DNA from: Chitinophaga silvisoli | Lineage (GTDB): Bacteria > Bacteroidota > Bacteroidia > Chitinophagales > Chitinophagaceae | Direction: 5' to 3' | Length of the DNA: 64,000 nt | Assembly: GCF_003412465.1 (NCBI RefSeq) | Contig: NZ_QTJV01000016.1 | Coordinates: 62,001 to 126,000, forward strand | In this document: one piece after another, positions 17,384-25,736 of the stretch | How positions within the stretch are numbered: the first letter of the stretch is position 1 | Layout: each line of letters begins with the position of its first letter | Program-made: the position numbers and the translations under genes | The notes under the pieces: model-generated | Told to the model about the DNA's origin: nothing | Database searches by the model: none | What the model saw: the letters and a program-made list of their open reading frames with translations, nothing else

Positions 17384-18898
17384 TTAAGGTATGATCTGCC
17401 ACAACTCCGCATCATACTGATTCTCATACCACTGTTCCAGTTTCGTACCCGGGGTCTGGTTACTATACGGCACATTCAGCGCCAGCAAACTCCGCTGGTT
17501 AATGAGCTTGTAATACCCACCACCCATATCCTGCACTCTCCAGTGCTGCGCCACATTCCCATTGTCCGTCCACTGGATCAGGATATTGCCTGCAGCCGTT
17601 GAACCGCCCGCGTTATCCAGGTTCAGACCAGATGCCACACTTGTAATGGTATAATACCCATTACCCAATGATGTAAAGATCCACTTCTGGGCATTCGTAC
17701 CATTGTCCGTATACTCCTGGATCTGTAAGCCGGCAGTAGATGCCGCATTGGGTACATCCACACACTGTGAGGTCACTTTAGACTTAATCCTGTACGTGCC
17801 GTTTGCAATCGGCATCGCATAGCCTGGGCCAATGGAAGGTGCCGGCACCGGGATCCCTTTCTCTATCGGGTACCCAAAGAAAGGCACATCGCCGATCCAG
17901 CTAAATTGCTGTGCCATCACTCGCCTGTCCCATCCACTGCCATCACTGTTGGCAGCATGGTACACGATCCAGTTCTGCAGGTTATCGGGTGACTTCACAA
18001 AAGAAGCATGGCCCGGACCATACACATTACCAAACCTGGAAAATACAGCTGTTGAATTCTTGGTCCAGGATGCCTTGGACAACAGGTTGCCATTTGTGCA
18101 GGTAATCCTTCCCAGGCAGTAATCATTCGTCCAGCTGCCACTCGCTGAATAAATGATGTTCACCGTATTGCCGCTGATCAGGGAAGTAGGCCCTTCATTC
18201 ACGGTAGGAGAACCTACCTTTTCCCAGTCATAATCAGGTCTGGAGATTTCCACCCTTTCCCCGTCGATGGTATAAGGGTTACTCATCTTCGCGATGTAGA
18301 GGTACTGCGATACGTTCGTAGTGCCTTCCCATCCTGACCATACAAAATACAGCTGGCTGTTGTAGACAAACGGATGCCCGTCTATTGCCCAACGGTCTGT
18401 AGTGGCACTCAGCTTTGTCTTGTAGCTGTAGGTGCCATTGAGGGGGTTGCCGGCATCTGTACCACCTTCCAGTACGTGCATACGGTGGTTGTCATTATTA
18501 CCATCGTCCGCAGCAAAATACACGTACCACCTGCCGTTCAGGTAATGCAGCTCAGGTGCCCAGAGGTTGCCACTGTAAAGGGTGCCTGATGGTGGGGTGA
18601 AAATGTAAGTCTTTGTCTGCTGTAAAAGATTTTCAAGTGTGGCCGACTTTGTAATCCATAAACGGCCGCCATCGGAGCCACAATAATAGAAATACCCGCC
18701 GATGTTGATCACCCATGGATCGTAGTAACTACCATTGTCGAGTGAGGGTAAAGGATTTGTAAAGATGACCGAAGTGCTGGCGGCGGTGACAGCTTTTAAC
18801 GTGGATGAACCTGACAATTTTTGCTCAGATTCCGGCTTTGTGCAGCCGTGCAGGAGTGCGAGCACGGGCAAGCCAAGTAGCAGAAGGGTTCTTTTCAT
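17384..18898 (-). CDS. GH43 arabinanase-like lipoprotein with ricin-type lectin module
   Basis: 504 residues. N-terminus LLLLGLPVLALLHGCTKPES suggests a lipoprotein signal with Cys19 (somewhat atypical lipobox LLHGC). The GH43 propeller covers about 45-355, with D60 (SYYDPWV), D173 (WAIDGHPF) and E235 (VNEGPTSL) as the expected catalytic triad, as in arabinan-active members. Residues about 365-504 are a ricin B-type beta-trefoil with QxW-like repeats (NAQKWIF, VAQHWRV, DAELWQI). It probably cleaves arabinofuranosyl linkages while anchored at the cell surface. It is expressed alone and flanked by two terminators. Confidence 0.87.
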   Translation of the reverse strand: MKRTLLLLGLPVLALLHGCTKPESEQKLSGSSTLKAVTAASTSVIFTNPLPSLDNGSYYDPWVINIGGYFYYCGSDGGRLWITKSATLENLLQQTKTYIFTPPSGTLYSGNLWAPELHYLNGRWYVYFAADDGNNDNHRMHVLEGGTDAGNPLNGTYSYKTKLSATTDRWAIDGHPFVYNSQLYFVWSGWEGTTNVSQYLYIAKMSNPYTIDGERVEISRPDYDWEKVGSPTVNEGPTSLISGNTVNIIYSASGSWTNDYCLGRITCTNGNLLSKASWTKNSTAVFSRFGNVYGPGHASFVKSPDNLQNWIVYHAANSDGSGWDRRVMAQQFSWIGDVPFFGYPIEKGIPVPAPSIGPGYAMPIANGTYRIKSKVTSQCVDVPNAASTAGLQIQEYTDNGTNAQKWIFTSLGNGYYTITSVASGLNLDNAGGSTAAGNILIQWTDNGNVAQHWRVQDMGGGYYKLINQRSLLALNVPYSNQTPGTKLEQWYENQYDAELWQIIP

Positions 18899-18951
18899 GC
18901 CGGTTAATTTTGAGAGATAATGAATAATAGCTATTCAAGTGAATATACAAT

Positions 18952-18993
18952 AAAAAAAATGCTTCTATCCTATAGACAGAAGCATTTTTTTTA
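18952..18993 (-). terminator. terminator after the ABC-2 permease gene
   Basis: AAAAAAAATGCTTCT (18952-18966) is mirrored by AGAAGCATTTTTTTT (18978-18992) around an 11-base loop, so it can act on both strands. It lies 18 bases beyond the permease stop and ends the NEW3-ABC transcript. Confidence 0.85.
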
Positions 18994-19010
18994 TTGCATG
19001 TGACCAATAA

Positions 19011-20012
19011 TTATGTCCGGATTTCCCTGCGCATAAACAGCCAGTAAGAGATTGCAAAGCAGGCTACTGTAGCTGCTATCAGACCGCTTACCTGTGGCCA
19101 GGTGATCAACAGGCTCTCTCTCAGTGGCAAAGGTGAAGGTACTGCCATTGCCATCTGCTCCATCGTCAATGGCCCCATGCTCCTGACCACCGGCATCAGC
19201 AAGGTGGTTGTACCATCTGCATACATCTGACCCGGCATCACCACCAGGAAGTTGTGACGGATCTGGTTGTAAATCACCAGTTGATCCGGACTCAGGTCAT
19301 TCGGATCCGGCAAAATTCCCTTTAGGATGATCTGGACCAGGATAGGATAAAACACGGTGATGAATAACCAGATGGCAATCGCCGTCAATGCCGAAGTAGC
19401 CGTCTGCCGGAACTTTACGGACAATAATATTGACAGGTTCAGCCAGAATGCCACATAGATGATACTCAGTCCTACAAAGCAAAGGATCCTTATAAACTCT
19501 GCCACTTCTATTCGTACCCCGGTGATCAACATCCCTCCTCCTACCATGAGCATATTCAGTGAGAAGAAAAGAATGCTGATCACAATCAATGAGCCGGTGA
19601 ACTTTGCATTCAGTAAGGAATCCCTGTACACAGGTTGGGCCATCAGGCGGATCAGTGTACCATTGCTCTGCTCAGAATTGATGGCATCAAAGCCCAGTGC
19701 AATGCCTAACAATGGCCCCAGAAAGCCAATGAATACATGAAAGGGAGGCAATGAACGGTCTGTGATCGTCAGTAATTTCAGGTAAAAATACAAGGTATCA
19801 TGATCCCTTACATTTTCCATTGCCGACCTGATATTGGACATCGATACATACATCGATCCTAACCAGGTGAGCAGGATCAACAGGGCCATAATGATGAACC
19901 GCCAGCTATGAATCTGGTCAGCCACCTCCTTCTTTACCATGGTCCAGAAAGGACTAACGCTTTTTGAACCTGCTAAGGAATGATCTTTGGAATAAGCCAG
20001 TAGACTGTTCAT
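19011..20012 (-). CDS. ABC-2 type permease
   Basis: 333 residues with about six transmembrane helices: SWRFIIMALLILLTWLGSMY, then FHVFIGFLGPLLGIALGFDA, further helices around ISILFFSLNMLMVGGGMLI and SIIYVAFWLNLSILLS, and a last one VSGLIAATVACFAISYWLF. DAINSEQSNGTLIRLMAQP is the conserved cytoplasmic motif of NosY/ABC-2 permeases. The start at 20012 overlaps the ATPase gene by 59 bases. A downstream ATG at 19940 would avoid the overlap, but it would remove PFW, which precedes a KKEVADQ-type motif usually present in the family, so the long form is kept. It pairs with the ATPase just upstream. Confidence 0.88.
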   Translation of the reverse strand: MNSLLAYSKDHSLAGSKSVSPFWTMVKKEVADQIHSWRFIIMALLILLTWLGSMYVSMSNIRSAMENVRDHDTLYFYLKLLTITDRSLPPFHVFIGFLGPLLGIALGFDAINSEQSNGTLIRLMAQPVYRDSLLNAKFTGSLIVISILFFSLNMLMVGGGMLITGVRIEVAEFIRILCFVGLSIIYVAFWLNLSILLSVKFRQTATSALTAIAIWLFITVFYPILVQIILKGILPDPNDLSPDQLVIYNQIRHNFLVVMPGQMYADGTTTLLMPVVRSMGPLTMEQMAMAVPSPLPLRESLLITWPQVSGLIAATVACFAISYWLFMRREIRT

Positions 20013-20967
20013 TATGTACTTCTTTGTCCTTTAAATTATTTTCAAAATAACGTTGATAAATCTCGTCCAGACCATAAGTCCGTTTCTGCACGCCTGTTAC
20101 ATCACATCCCTTATGTACAAAGTAGCGCACGATCTCAGGGGTGATATCCTGTTGTCCGGAGATTTCTACGCTGGCATCAGCGATGCTGACCTTTGTAACG
20201 CCGGGCAATTGCAGCAATTCTTCGCTGGATGCTTTAAATGCATTGCGCAGCGTGACCTGCACTACATGTGGATCTGCCTGGAACAGGTTAGCGGCCAGGG
20301 TTTCCACACTGCCTTCGGCAAGTAATCGTCCACCAACGAAGATGCCCACACGACTACACACCTGCTGTACCTGGTGCAGGTGATGTGATGATAAAAGAAT
20401 GGTAATACCCTGTTCCTGGTTCAGTTGCCTGATCAGCTCCAGGAAATCACGCACACCGGCAGGATCAATACCCAAAGTAGGCTCATCGAGAATGATCACC
20501 TCGGGGCGTTTGATCAGTACATCTGCCAGGCCCAGTCGCTGTTTCATACCACGGGAAAAGGTGCCTGCTTTCTTATGTATTGCGGACTCCAGTCCTACGG
20601 AGATGAGCATTTCCCTGGCCGTATTTTCCACTTCATTTTCCGGAATGCCATTCAGGCGGCCGATGTACTTCAGGTTTTCCAGGGCGGAGAGCTCATTGTA
20701 AAAGCCTACGTTGTCTGGCATATAACCGACCTTACGTTTTACCGGAATCGGGTTGCGGGAAGCATCCAGACCGCAGATGTGTGCAGTGCCTGCCGTGGGT
20801 TCCGTAAGCCCCAGCAGCATTAATATAGTAGTGGATTTTCCCGCACCATTGGGTCCAAGTAGTCCGAAGATTTCCCCCTGCCGGATAGTCAGGTTCAGGT
20901 TGTCAACGGCTTTCAAAGACCCATAGGTTTTGGACAACCCATGTATCGCTATGATTGCTTGTTCCAT
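19954..20967 (-). CDS. ABC transporter ATP-binding protein
   Basis: 337 residues. Walker A is GLLGPNGAGKSTT (about 34-46), the signature motif is FSRGMKQRLG, and Walker B is RPEVIILDEPTLGIDP, followed by the switch histidine in LLSSHHLHQVQQ. Residues beyond ~220 form the C-terminal regulatory-like domain (HVVQVTLRNAFKASSEELL) often found in ABC-2 exporters of the CcmA/NosF type. It would energise the permease encoded next. The protein NEW3 gene ends 6 bases upstream, so the three genes form one operon. Confidence 0.93.
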   Translation of the reverse strand: MEQAIIAIHGLSKTYGSLKAVDNLNLTIRQGEIFGLLGPNGAGKSTTILMLLGLTEPTAGTAHICGLDASRNPIPVKRKVGYMPDNVGFYNELSALENLKYIGRLNGIPENEVENTAREMLISVGLESAIHKKAGTFSRGMKQRLGLADVLIKRPEVIILDEPTLGIDPAGVRDFLELIRQLNQEQGITILLSSHHLHQVQQVCSRVGIFVGGRLLAEGSVETLAANLFQADPHVVQVTLRNAFKASSEELLQLPGVTKVSIADASVEISGQQDITPEIVRYFVHKGCDVTGVQKRTYGLDEIYQRYFENNLKDKEVHNEQSTGLFQRSFLSRFKKR

Positions 20968-20973
20968 AATGTA

Positions 20974-21819
20974 CTATCGCCTGCCATATTTACGAATAAG
21001 GAAATAAACAGCGCCCAGGGCGATCAGGATGATGACCAGACCCAGCCAGCCTGTCAATACAGAAGTCTTGACGGTGATGCGAAAATCTGCTTTCGCATTG
21101 GTGTTGTTATTCCTTACAGTTACATTGGTCATGTAGTCGCCAGCCAGTGTTTTGTCCGGCACCTGCAGGGTAGCGAGGATAGTTGTATCTGCACCCGCTT
21201 CAAGATGAAGAACCTTGGTAGGTGCAAAGGTGAGTTGCCATTGAGAAGGCGTTTGTGCATTCAGTTCCAGGTTGTCAAGTGGAATGGTACCTGTGTTTTT
21301 AATCACCAGCTGAAGTTCTTTCGTGCTTCCTTCTGTTACGTCTTCACTCAGTTTTCCGCTGGGCGTAGACAGGGATACACCATAGGTACCTTTGATCACT
21401 GCTTCCAGCTGTAGTTTCAGGGAATCGTTGCCTACCAGCGCTGTCACCGGTATATTGTATTTCCCTTTTTTAGTATCCAGCGTAGGGGTGAATTCAATGT
21501 TGATGTCAGCAGTCCTGCCGGAATCAATGTTCACGGAGGTGACTGACATACCATCTACTTTGAAACTCACATTCCATCCTGCCGGCAATGCTGCTGAAAG
21601 CTGGAACACACGGGATACGGGAGCAGTGTTCTTTAGTTTAGTGCTGTAGTTGAACGTGGTGTTGGCTGCTGCCTCGATGTTCATGAGGCGGGCTGTAAAT
21701 GGAGGAGATGATTGTGCCCGGACCGTGTTGCTGAATAATAAAACGAATAACAGAACCAATAAATAAGGACTGCGCGTCATAATGCGCTGATGCTTAGTTG
21801 TAGTAGCTGACATTGCCAT
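20974..21819 (-). CDS. NEW3-domain protein with C-terminal membrane anchor
   Basis: 281 residues. A secretion signal (YLLVLLFVLLFSNTVRAQ) is followed by two immunoglobulin-like repeats; LKNTAPVSRVFQLSAALPAG and LVIKNTGTIPLDNLELNAQT with PSQWQLTFAP belong to the NEW3 (alpha-galactosidase-associated) fold. A C-terminal helix (TGWLGLVIILIALGAVYFLI) and RKYGRR tail anchor it in the inner membrane facing the periplasm. An internal ATG at 21780 (MTRSPYLL) is an alternative start with a tidier signal peptide. NEW3 proteins commonly head ABC-2 exporter operons; the partner may bind the exported substrate, but this is inference. Confidence 0.85.
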   Translation of the reverse strand: MAMSATTTKHQRIMTRSPYLLVLLFVLLFSNTVRAQSSPPFTARLMNIEAAANTTFNYSTKLKNTAPVSRVFQLSAALPAGWNVSFKVDGMSVTSVNIDSGRTADINIEFTPTLDTKKGKYNIPVTALVGNDSLKLQLEAVIKGTYGVSLSTPSGKLSEDVTEGSTKELQLVIKNTGTIPLDNLELNAQTPSQWQLTFAPTKVLHLEAGADTTILATLQVPDKTLAGDYMTNVTVRNNNTNAKADFRITVKTSVLTGWLGLVIILIALGAVYFLIRKYGRR

Positions 21820-21948
21820 TTCGAGATTAATAAATAATTATTATATACTTTGAAATAATTGTTATTTACCTATCAGTTAAAATGAAAACGGCTGCCAATA
21901 TAGTAAAGTCGCCACAAACAATTGTAAAAAAAATGTGAAAATTAGGAA

Positions 21949-22296
21949 CTACGCGGTCCGCTTATTTTCAAGGTGAGGCTGGTACTTCCTCCCCCACTGC
22001 TCCATCATCAATACGACTGGTAACAGCTCTCTCCCATACTCTGTGAGGTAGTATTCCGTCCGTACCGGTACTTCGGCATATACATTTTTTGTTATGATGT
22101 CGTGGTCTTCCAGCTCTTTCAGCTGCTGACTTATCACCCGTTTACTGGCACCGTTGATCATTTTCAGTAATTCACTGGGGCGTTTCGGACCATGCTGCAG
22201 GTAACAGATGATAAATGGCTTCCACTTACCGCCCATTACTTCCATTGTCACTTCCAGCGAACAATTATATAAACGGGGGATTTTCCTTGTATACAT
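21949..22296 (-). CDS. HxlR-family winged-helix regulator
   Basis: 115 residues, the typical length. The family pattern is complete: N-terminal Cys12 in YNCSLEVTMEVMGGKWKPFI, then the recognition region PSELLKMINGASKRVISQQL and KELEDHDIITKNVYAEVPVR, then VEY-type TEYYLTEYGRELLPVV. Several HxlR proteins sense reactive electrophiles or quinones through this cysteine. It is divergent from an oxidoreductase gene, and an operator-like dyad lies between them, so it probably represses that gene and itself. Confidence 0.92.
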   Translation of the reverse strand: MYTRKIPRLYNCSLEVTMEVMGGKWKPFIICYLQHGPKRPSELLKMINGASKRVISQQLKELEDHDIITKNVYAEVPVRTEYYLTEYGRELLPVVLMMEQWGRKYQPHLENKRTA

Positions 22297-22311
22297 GTTT
22301 TGGACCTTAAA

Positions 22312-22343
22312 AGGTGATTAAATTATCACCTGGTGATTAAATT
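22312..22343. promoter_or_regulatory. operator-like dyad and third half-site between hxlR-type gene and oxidoreductase
   Basis: AGGTGAT (22312-22318) and ATCACCT (22325-22331) form a perfect 7-bp dyad with a 6-base AT spacer. A further copy of GGTGATTAAAT at 22332-22342 repeats 22313-22323 directly. The element lies between the two divergent start codons, 16 bases from the regulator's ATG, as expected of an autoregulated HxlR operator. Confidence 0.6.
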
Positions 22344-22400
22344 CCCGGTACTTGACTTTCGTTTCGTACGGGTTCAACTTTGCATTACAAAAATAAGGAT

Positions 22401-23405
22401 ATGCAAAACAGAATCGTACAATTGGACAAAACAGGTATAGATGCTATCAGGATAGGCACTACGGAAATCCCCCGGGCCGCTGCGCATGAGGTAGTGGTAA
22501 ATATCAAAGCAGTATCACTCAATTTCCTGGACCTCATGATTGTGAAAGGAGACTTCCCCACCGGGCTCCCTTTCCCATATACTCCTGGTTGCGATGGCGC
22601 GGGAATAGTAACAGCGGTAGGCGACAAGGTGAGTGAGTGGAAGCCTGGCGACAGGGTAGCGCTGACTTATGTACAGAATTTCCTGAGTGGAGAGGGTTTT
22701 CCCTTAAAAGATGCCGTACGCATAGGCTGGCAGACCCAGGGTGTAATGGCTGATTATGTAAAAGTACCTGCATATGGCCTGGTAAAATTGCCTGATTCCC
22801 TTTCCTTTGAAGAGGCGGCCACCATGCCGGTAGCCGGGGTGACAGCCTGGGAAGGGCTCATTAATATTGCCAAAATACAATTGGGGCATACAGTATTGGT
22901 ACAAGGCACTGGTGGTGTGTCTATGTTTGCCCTCCAGATTGCCCGCCAGGCAGGTGCCAGGGTGATAGCTACCACCAGTTCAGATAACAAGGCAGCTAAA
23001 TTAAAGGCATTGGGTGCCGATGAGGTGATCAATTACAAAACCAATCCGCAATGGCAGGATGAGGTACTCCGCCTGACGGGAGGTATAGGTGCAGATGTGA
23101 CCCTGGATGTAGGTGGCAAGGATACCATCCGCCAATCATTGCAGGCAGTGAAAGTAAACGGACTCGTATGTACGGCAGGTGGTCTGACCGGGTCACAGAT
23201 TACGCTGGATGTGTATGGAGATCTGAACCTGAACTTTAAAAGAATTACAGGTTTTGCAGTAGGCAGCAGGGATAGTTTCAATGCTTTGCTGAAAGCCGGC
23301 ATAAAACCGGTGATTGATAAGGTATATGCCGTGGAAGATGTGCAGACTGCTTTCAGGGAACTGGAAAGCGGGGGCCATTTTGGTAAACTGGTAGTAAAGC
23401 TCTAA
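22401..23405 (+). CDS. zinc-independent MDR oxidoreductase (quinone reductase-like)
   Basis: 334 residues from the ATG at 22401, preceded by AAGGA; an in-frame start at 22380 lies too early. The N-terminal GroES-like domain has FPYTPGCDGAGIVTAVGDKV and WKPGDRVAL but lacks the GHE zinc motif of alcohol dehydrogenases. The Rossmann domain carries VLVQGTGGVSMFALQIARQA, IATTSSDNKAAKLKALGADE and VINYKTN, typical of NADPH-binding quinone oxidoreductases. It probably reduces quinones or enones and is likely induced through the divergent HxlR regulator when such electrophiles accumulate (inference). Confidence 0.9.
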   Translation: MQNRIVQLDKTGIDAIRIGTTEIPRAAAHEVVVNIKAVSLNFLDLMIVKGDFPTGLPFPYTPGCDGAGIVTAVGDKVSEWKPGDRVALTYVQNFLSGEGFPLKDAVRIGWQTQGVMADYVKVPAYGLVKLPDSLSFEEAATMPVAGVTAWEGLINIAKIQLGHTVLVQGTGGVSMFALQIARQAGARVIATTSSDNKAAKLKALGADEVINYKTNPQWQDEVLRLTGGIGADVTLDVGGKDTIRQSLQAVKVNGLVCTAGGLTGSQITLDVYGDLNLNFKRITGFAVGSRDSFNALLKAGIKPVIDKVYAVEDVQTAFRELESGGHFGKLVVKL

Positions 23406-23748
23406 AAAAAGAAGGAGGAAGCTTTCGCTCCCTCCTCTTTGCATTCCCCCAAAAAGTCAGCATTCATTATTTAAGGCTTTAGCTTCGTCGTTTGTTATCG
23501 TGAGGAACAATCCCGGGGGCCTTCAGCACCCCGGTGTGTTCCAATTGGAAAAAAGATTGATTATTTCTCATTCTCTGGATAGGATATTGCCAATTGAATG
23601 CCAAGGCCCAAAAAGAATATCAAATCACTGTAAATCAATAATTTAACAAACAACAATGCCCGCTATTCTTTCCAAATCCTGGAAAATTATCTCCTTTGTG
23701 GACCTAAAAGAAAACAGCGCGTAATTTTCTCTTGCCAGGCGGGCCTAT
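23406..23748. other. 343-base intergenic region with two hairpins
   Basis: The region between two convergent genes has no credible ORF. At 23411-23443 a purine-rich stem (GGAGGAAGC, loop, GCTCCCTCC) follows the oxidoreductase stop and may terminate it. At 23504-23542 there is a stronger structure: GGAACA pairs with TGTTCC and, inside it, CCGGGG with CCCCGG. The remainder is AT-rich with two CCAATTG words. No promoter or RNA family is recognised. Confidence 0.5.
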
Positions 23749-24726
23749 TTAAAGTCCTGTAGATAAGCTCTCTTTAATCTGCGCCAAAAACTCCTTCACT
23801 GTCTTTGCCGTCCCTGATGTAGGATCCGTCACCGCACAATTATTCTTTACAAAACTCTTCACATCCGCCATCTGCCAGATACTTGCCCCGCTCATCTGTG
23901 GATAATCTGCTTTAAAACGCTTCATCTCACTCTTTATCTCATCCACCGTCTTACTATTATGTGAACTGGCACAGGTACTAAATGCGCCCCTGCACATAAA
24001 GATCGGATATACGGGCTGCACGGCACCCATAGCCGTCTTCCAGGTGCCCGGATTCGCTCTTGTACCACCATCATAACATTGCAGGTAAATCGCATCCACG
24101 ACCTTCGGATCCGTATGCTGCAGCACCGTTTTCCAGAAATCATTTATCCTGAACGGACACAGGGTCATATGCATTTTGAGGCGGGCAGCAATCTTGCTCA
24201 TCTCAATCACTGAATGACTATCATATACTGACTCGTCATCTATACAAAATGCATCTGCACCCACTACTTCTTTCAAAACTTTGCAGATCTTAAACAGGGT
24301 ACCCTCCTCTCCGGTACCGGTTACCACGCCCGGAACCTGTTTGGTAGCATCCACCCAGTCTCTCATGAAATCAAAGGTATTCGGCGGCTGGTTATACCAC
24401 CTGCCTTCCAGCAGGATCTCGATTCTCGCTACCTTTTTCAGGGCAGCTACCCGGCGCAGGTAGGCAGTATCACCTACCCATTTGCCATCATGGATAATGG
24501 GATGCTTATTATCATCGCCGGAATACAGATCTCCATCTGCATGAATATAAAAACTGGATAACAAAACGGTATTAAAACCCGCGCCCTGCAGCAATGCATA
24601 GGTGGTATCATCTCCGGGATAGGTACCCCTTCCGAAAATACTCAGGTTTTTTGCAGGCAAAGGTGCCTGTGCGGTACAAAACAAAGAAAAGGCTGTCAGG
24701 TAAGAAAGCAGCAATAAGACCTTCAT
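23749..24726 (-). CDS. secreted GH18-like TIM-barrel protein with altered active-site motif
   Basis: 325 residues with a signal peptide ending near LFCTAQ. The pattern of strands (NLSIFGRGTYPG, GFNTVLLSSFYIHADGDLYS, VARIEILLEGRW, ADAFCIDDESVYD, AIYLQCYDGG, GASIWQMADVKSF) follows a GH18-type barrel. The catalytic signature DxxDxDxE appears as D158-A-F-C161-I-D163-D-E165: the acid glutamate is kept, but the second aspartate is cysteine. It may have a modified chitinase or endoglycosidase activity, or be a binding protein. Assignment rests on pattern reading and is moderate. It is expressed alone. Confidence 0.55.
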   Translation of the reverse strand: MKVLLLLSYLTAFSLFCTAQAPLPAKNLSIFGRGTYPGDDTTYALLQGAGFNTVLLSSFYIHADGDLYSGDDNKHPIIHDGKWVGDTAYLRRVAALKKVARIEILLEGRWYNQPPNTFDFMRDWVDATKQVPGVVTGTGEEGTLFKICKVLKEVVGADAFCIDDESVYDSHSVIEMSKIAARLKMHMTLCPFRINDFWKTVLQHTDPKVVDAIYLQCYDGGTRANPGTWKTAMGAVQPVYPIFMCRGAFSTCASSHNSKTVDEIKSEMKRFKADYPQMSGASIWQMADVKSFVKNNCAVTDPTSGTAKTVKEFLAQIKESLSTGL

Positions 24727-24799
24727 AGTATAGTAATATTTATGAAGCCAAATTAAGCACTTATCTCAAGGCCTGCTGACCACTCATATAGTTATATGA

Positions 24800-25291
24800 C
24801 TAGCCATCTACTTCCTGTGCTTCCAGGAGCTTTTGGAGGAGCAGGCGGCTACCGATTGTCTCTAACTGGTATTTTCTCAGTACCTGGAAGAAAGCAAACA
24901 GGAGCCACACCAGTCCTGTTACCTTAAACAGGAAAGGAGCAGCTAAATATGGAATGAACAAACCCGGAATTAAGACAATACCCACTGCTGCCCCAAAGAG
25001 GATCAGGGTCGTTTTGGGCAAATCTACCGATACATGTATTTCGGTCCGGCCCAGGTAATAATCAAATTTGCCACTTAGTACCGGTGTCTGCAGGTTCATC
25101 CGGTTGAGTAATCTGTAGAACTCAAAGCCCTCCCCATTTAACTGACCGCCAAACGGTTTGCCATTCATGCTCCTCGCGCCATAAATTGCGCTGTTTAATG
25201 AAATAGAAGGATCACATTGCTCCGACAATCTTTGTTTAATTTCTTCCACAGGCAGTCGGGTACTCAGTGTAAAATGGGATTTAATATTCAT
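24800..25291 (-). CDS. two-TM hypothetical protein, paralogue of the gene at 25737
   Basis: 163 residues, no known family recognised. N-terminal ~95 residues are soluble and end in YYLGRTEIHVSVDL; two adjacent hydrophobic segments follow (TTLILFGAAVGIVLIPGLFI and FKVTGLVWLLFAFFQVL), then a short helical tail (LLLQKLLEAQEVDG). It shares a colinear core with the 176-residue protein two genes upstream: KPFGGQLNGEGFEFYRLLNR aligns with KPYAGNITGQQFEIVRVINY, YLGRTEIHV with FLGQTEIRV, and both end in a KLL(E/D)A sequence. The pair flank a small monooxygenase gene in one likely operon (9-base gap). Confidence 0.7.
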   Translation of the reverse strand: MNIKSHFTLSTRLPVEEIKQRLSEQCDPSISLNSAIYGARSMNGKPFGGQLNGEGFEFYRLLNRMNLQTPVLSGKFDYYLGRTEIHVSVDLPKTTLILFGAAVGIVLIPGLFIPYLAAPFLFKVTGLVWLLFAFFQVLRKYQLETIGSRLLLQKLLEAQEVDG

Positions 25292-25300
25292 AACAATTCT

Positions 25301-25621
25301 TTATTCTTTTTCAAAACCATAGTCTCTCTCCACCAGGCAAATTCTCGTCTTATATTGCGCATACCATTTCTCTCTTCCCAGTTTTTGTGCGATGAGGTGG
25401 TCTGCCTGCTGCTTCCAGTTACGGATGGCTTCCAGGCTTTCCCAGTAAGAAACGGTAATGCCTACGCCATCTCTTGCGGATTCTACTCCCAGGTATCCGG
25501 GCTGTGTCTCTGCCAGTTCTACCATCAGCGTAGCAGTGTCTTTGTAACCATCTTCGACATCTGTTCTGAGCGATGTAAAGATAACTGCGTAATAAGGAGG
25601 TGCAGGTGTATGGGCGATCAT
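25301..25621 (-). CDS. antibiotic biosynthesis monooxygenase (ABM) family protein
   Basis: 106 residues with the ABM/dimeric alpha-beta barrel pattern: PYYAVIFTSLRTD, MVELAETQPGYLGVESARDG, GITVSYWESLEAIRNWKQQA and HLIAQKLGREKWYAQYKTRI, then CLVERDYGFEK. Members act on small aromatic or haem-like molecules without added cofactor, or remove reactive by-products, but many are uncharacterised. It lies between two paralogous membrane-protein genes on the same strand, 9 bases ahead of one of them. Two near-identical copies of ATTTATCTGCTT lie in its leader (25634-25662). Confidence 0.88.
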   Translation of the reverse strand: MIAHTPAPPYYAVIFTSLRTDVEDGYKDTATLMVELAETQPGYLGVESARDGVGITVSYWESLEAIRNWKQQADHLIAQKLGREKWYAQYKTRICLVERDYGFEKE

Positions 25622-25695
25622 GATTATTTATAATTTATCTGCTTGAGGATTTATCTGCTTCAGGTAAAGTACTTAAATATCTTTTGCTTTCTTTA

Positions 25696-25721
25696 TTCTG
25701 CTGCCATTATAAGCAGCAGAA
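25696..25721 (-). terminator. hairpin between the two-TM gene and the ABM gene
   Basis: TTCTGCTGC (25696-25704) and GCAGCAGAA (25713-25721) make a perfect 9-bp stem with an 8-base loop, 15 bases beyond the stop of the 176-residue gene. There is no clear T-run, so it may be an attenuator or processing site and not a full terminator. Confidence 0.4.
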
Positions 25722-25736
25722 AGAATAAATTCCACA

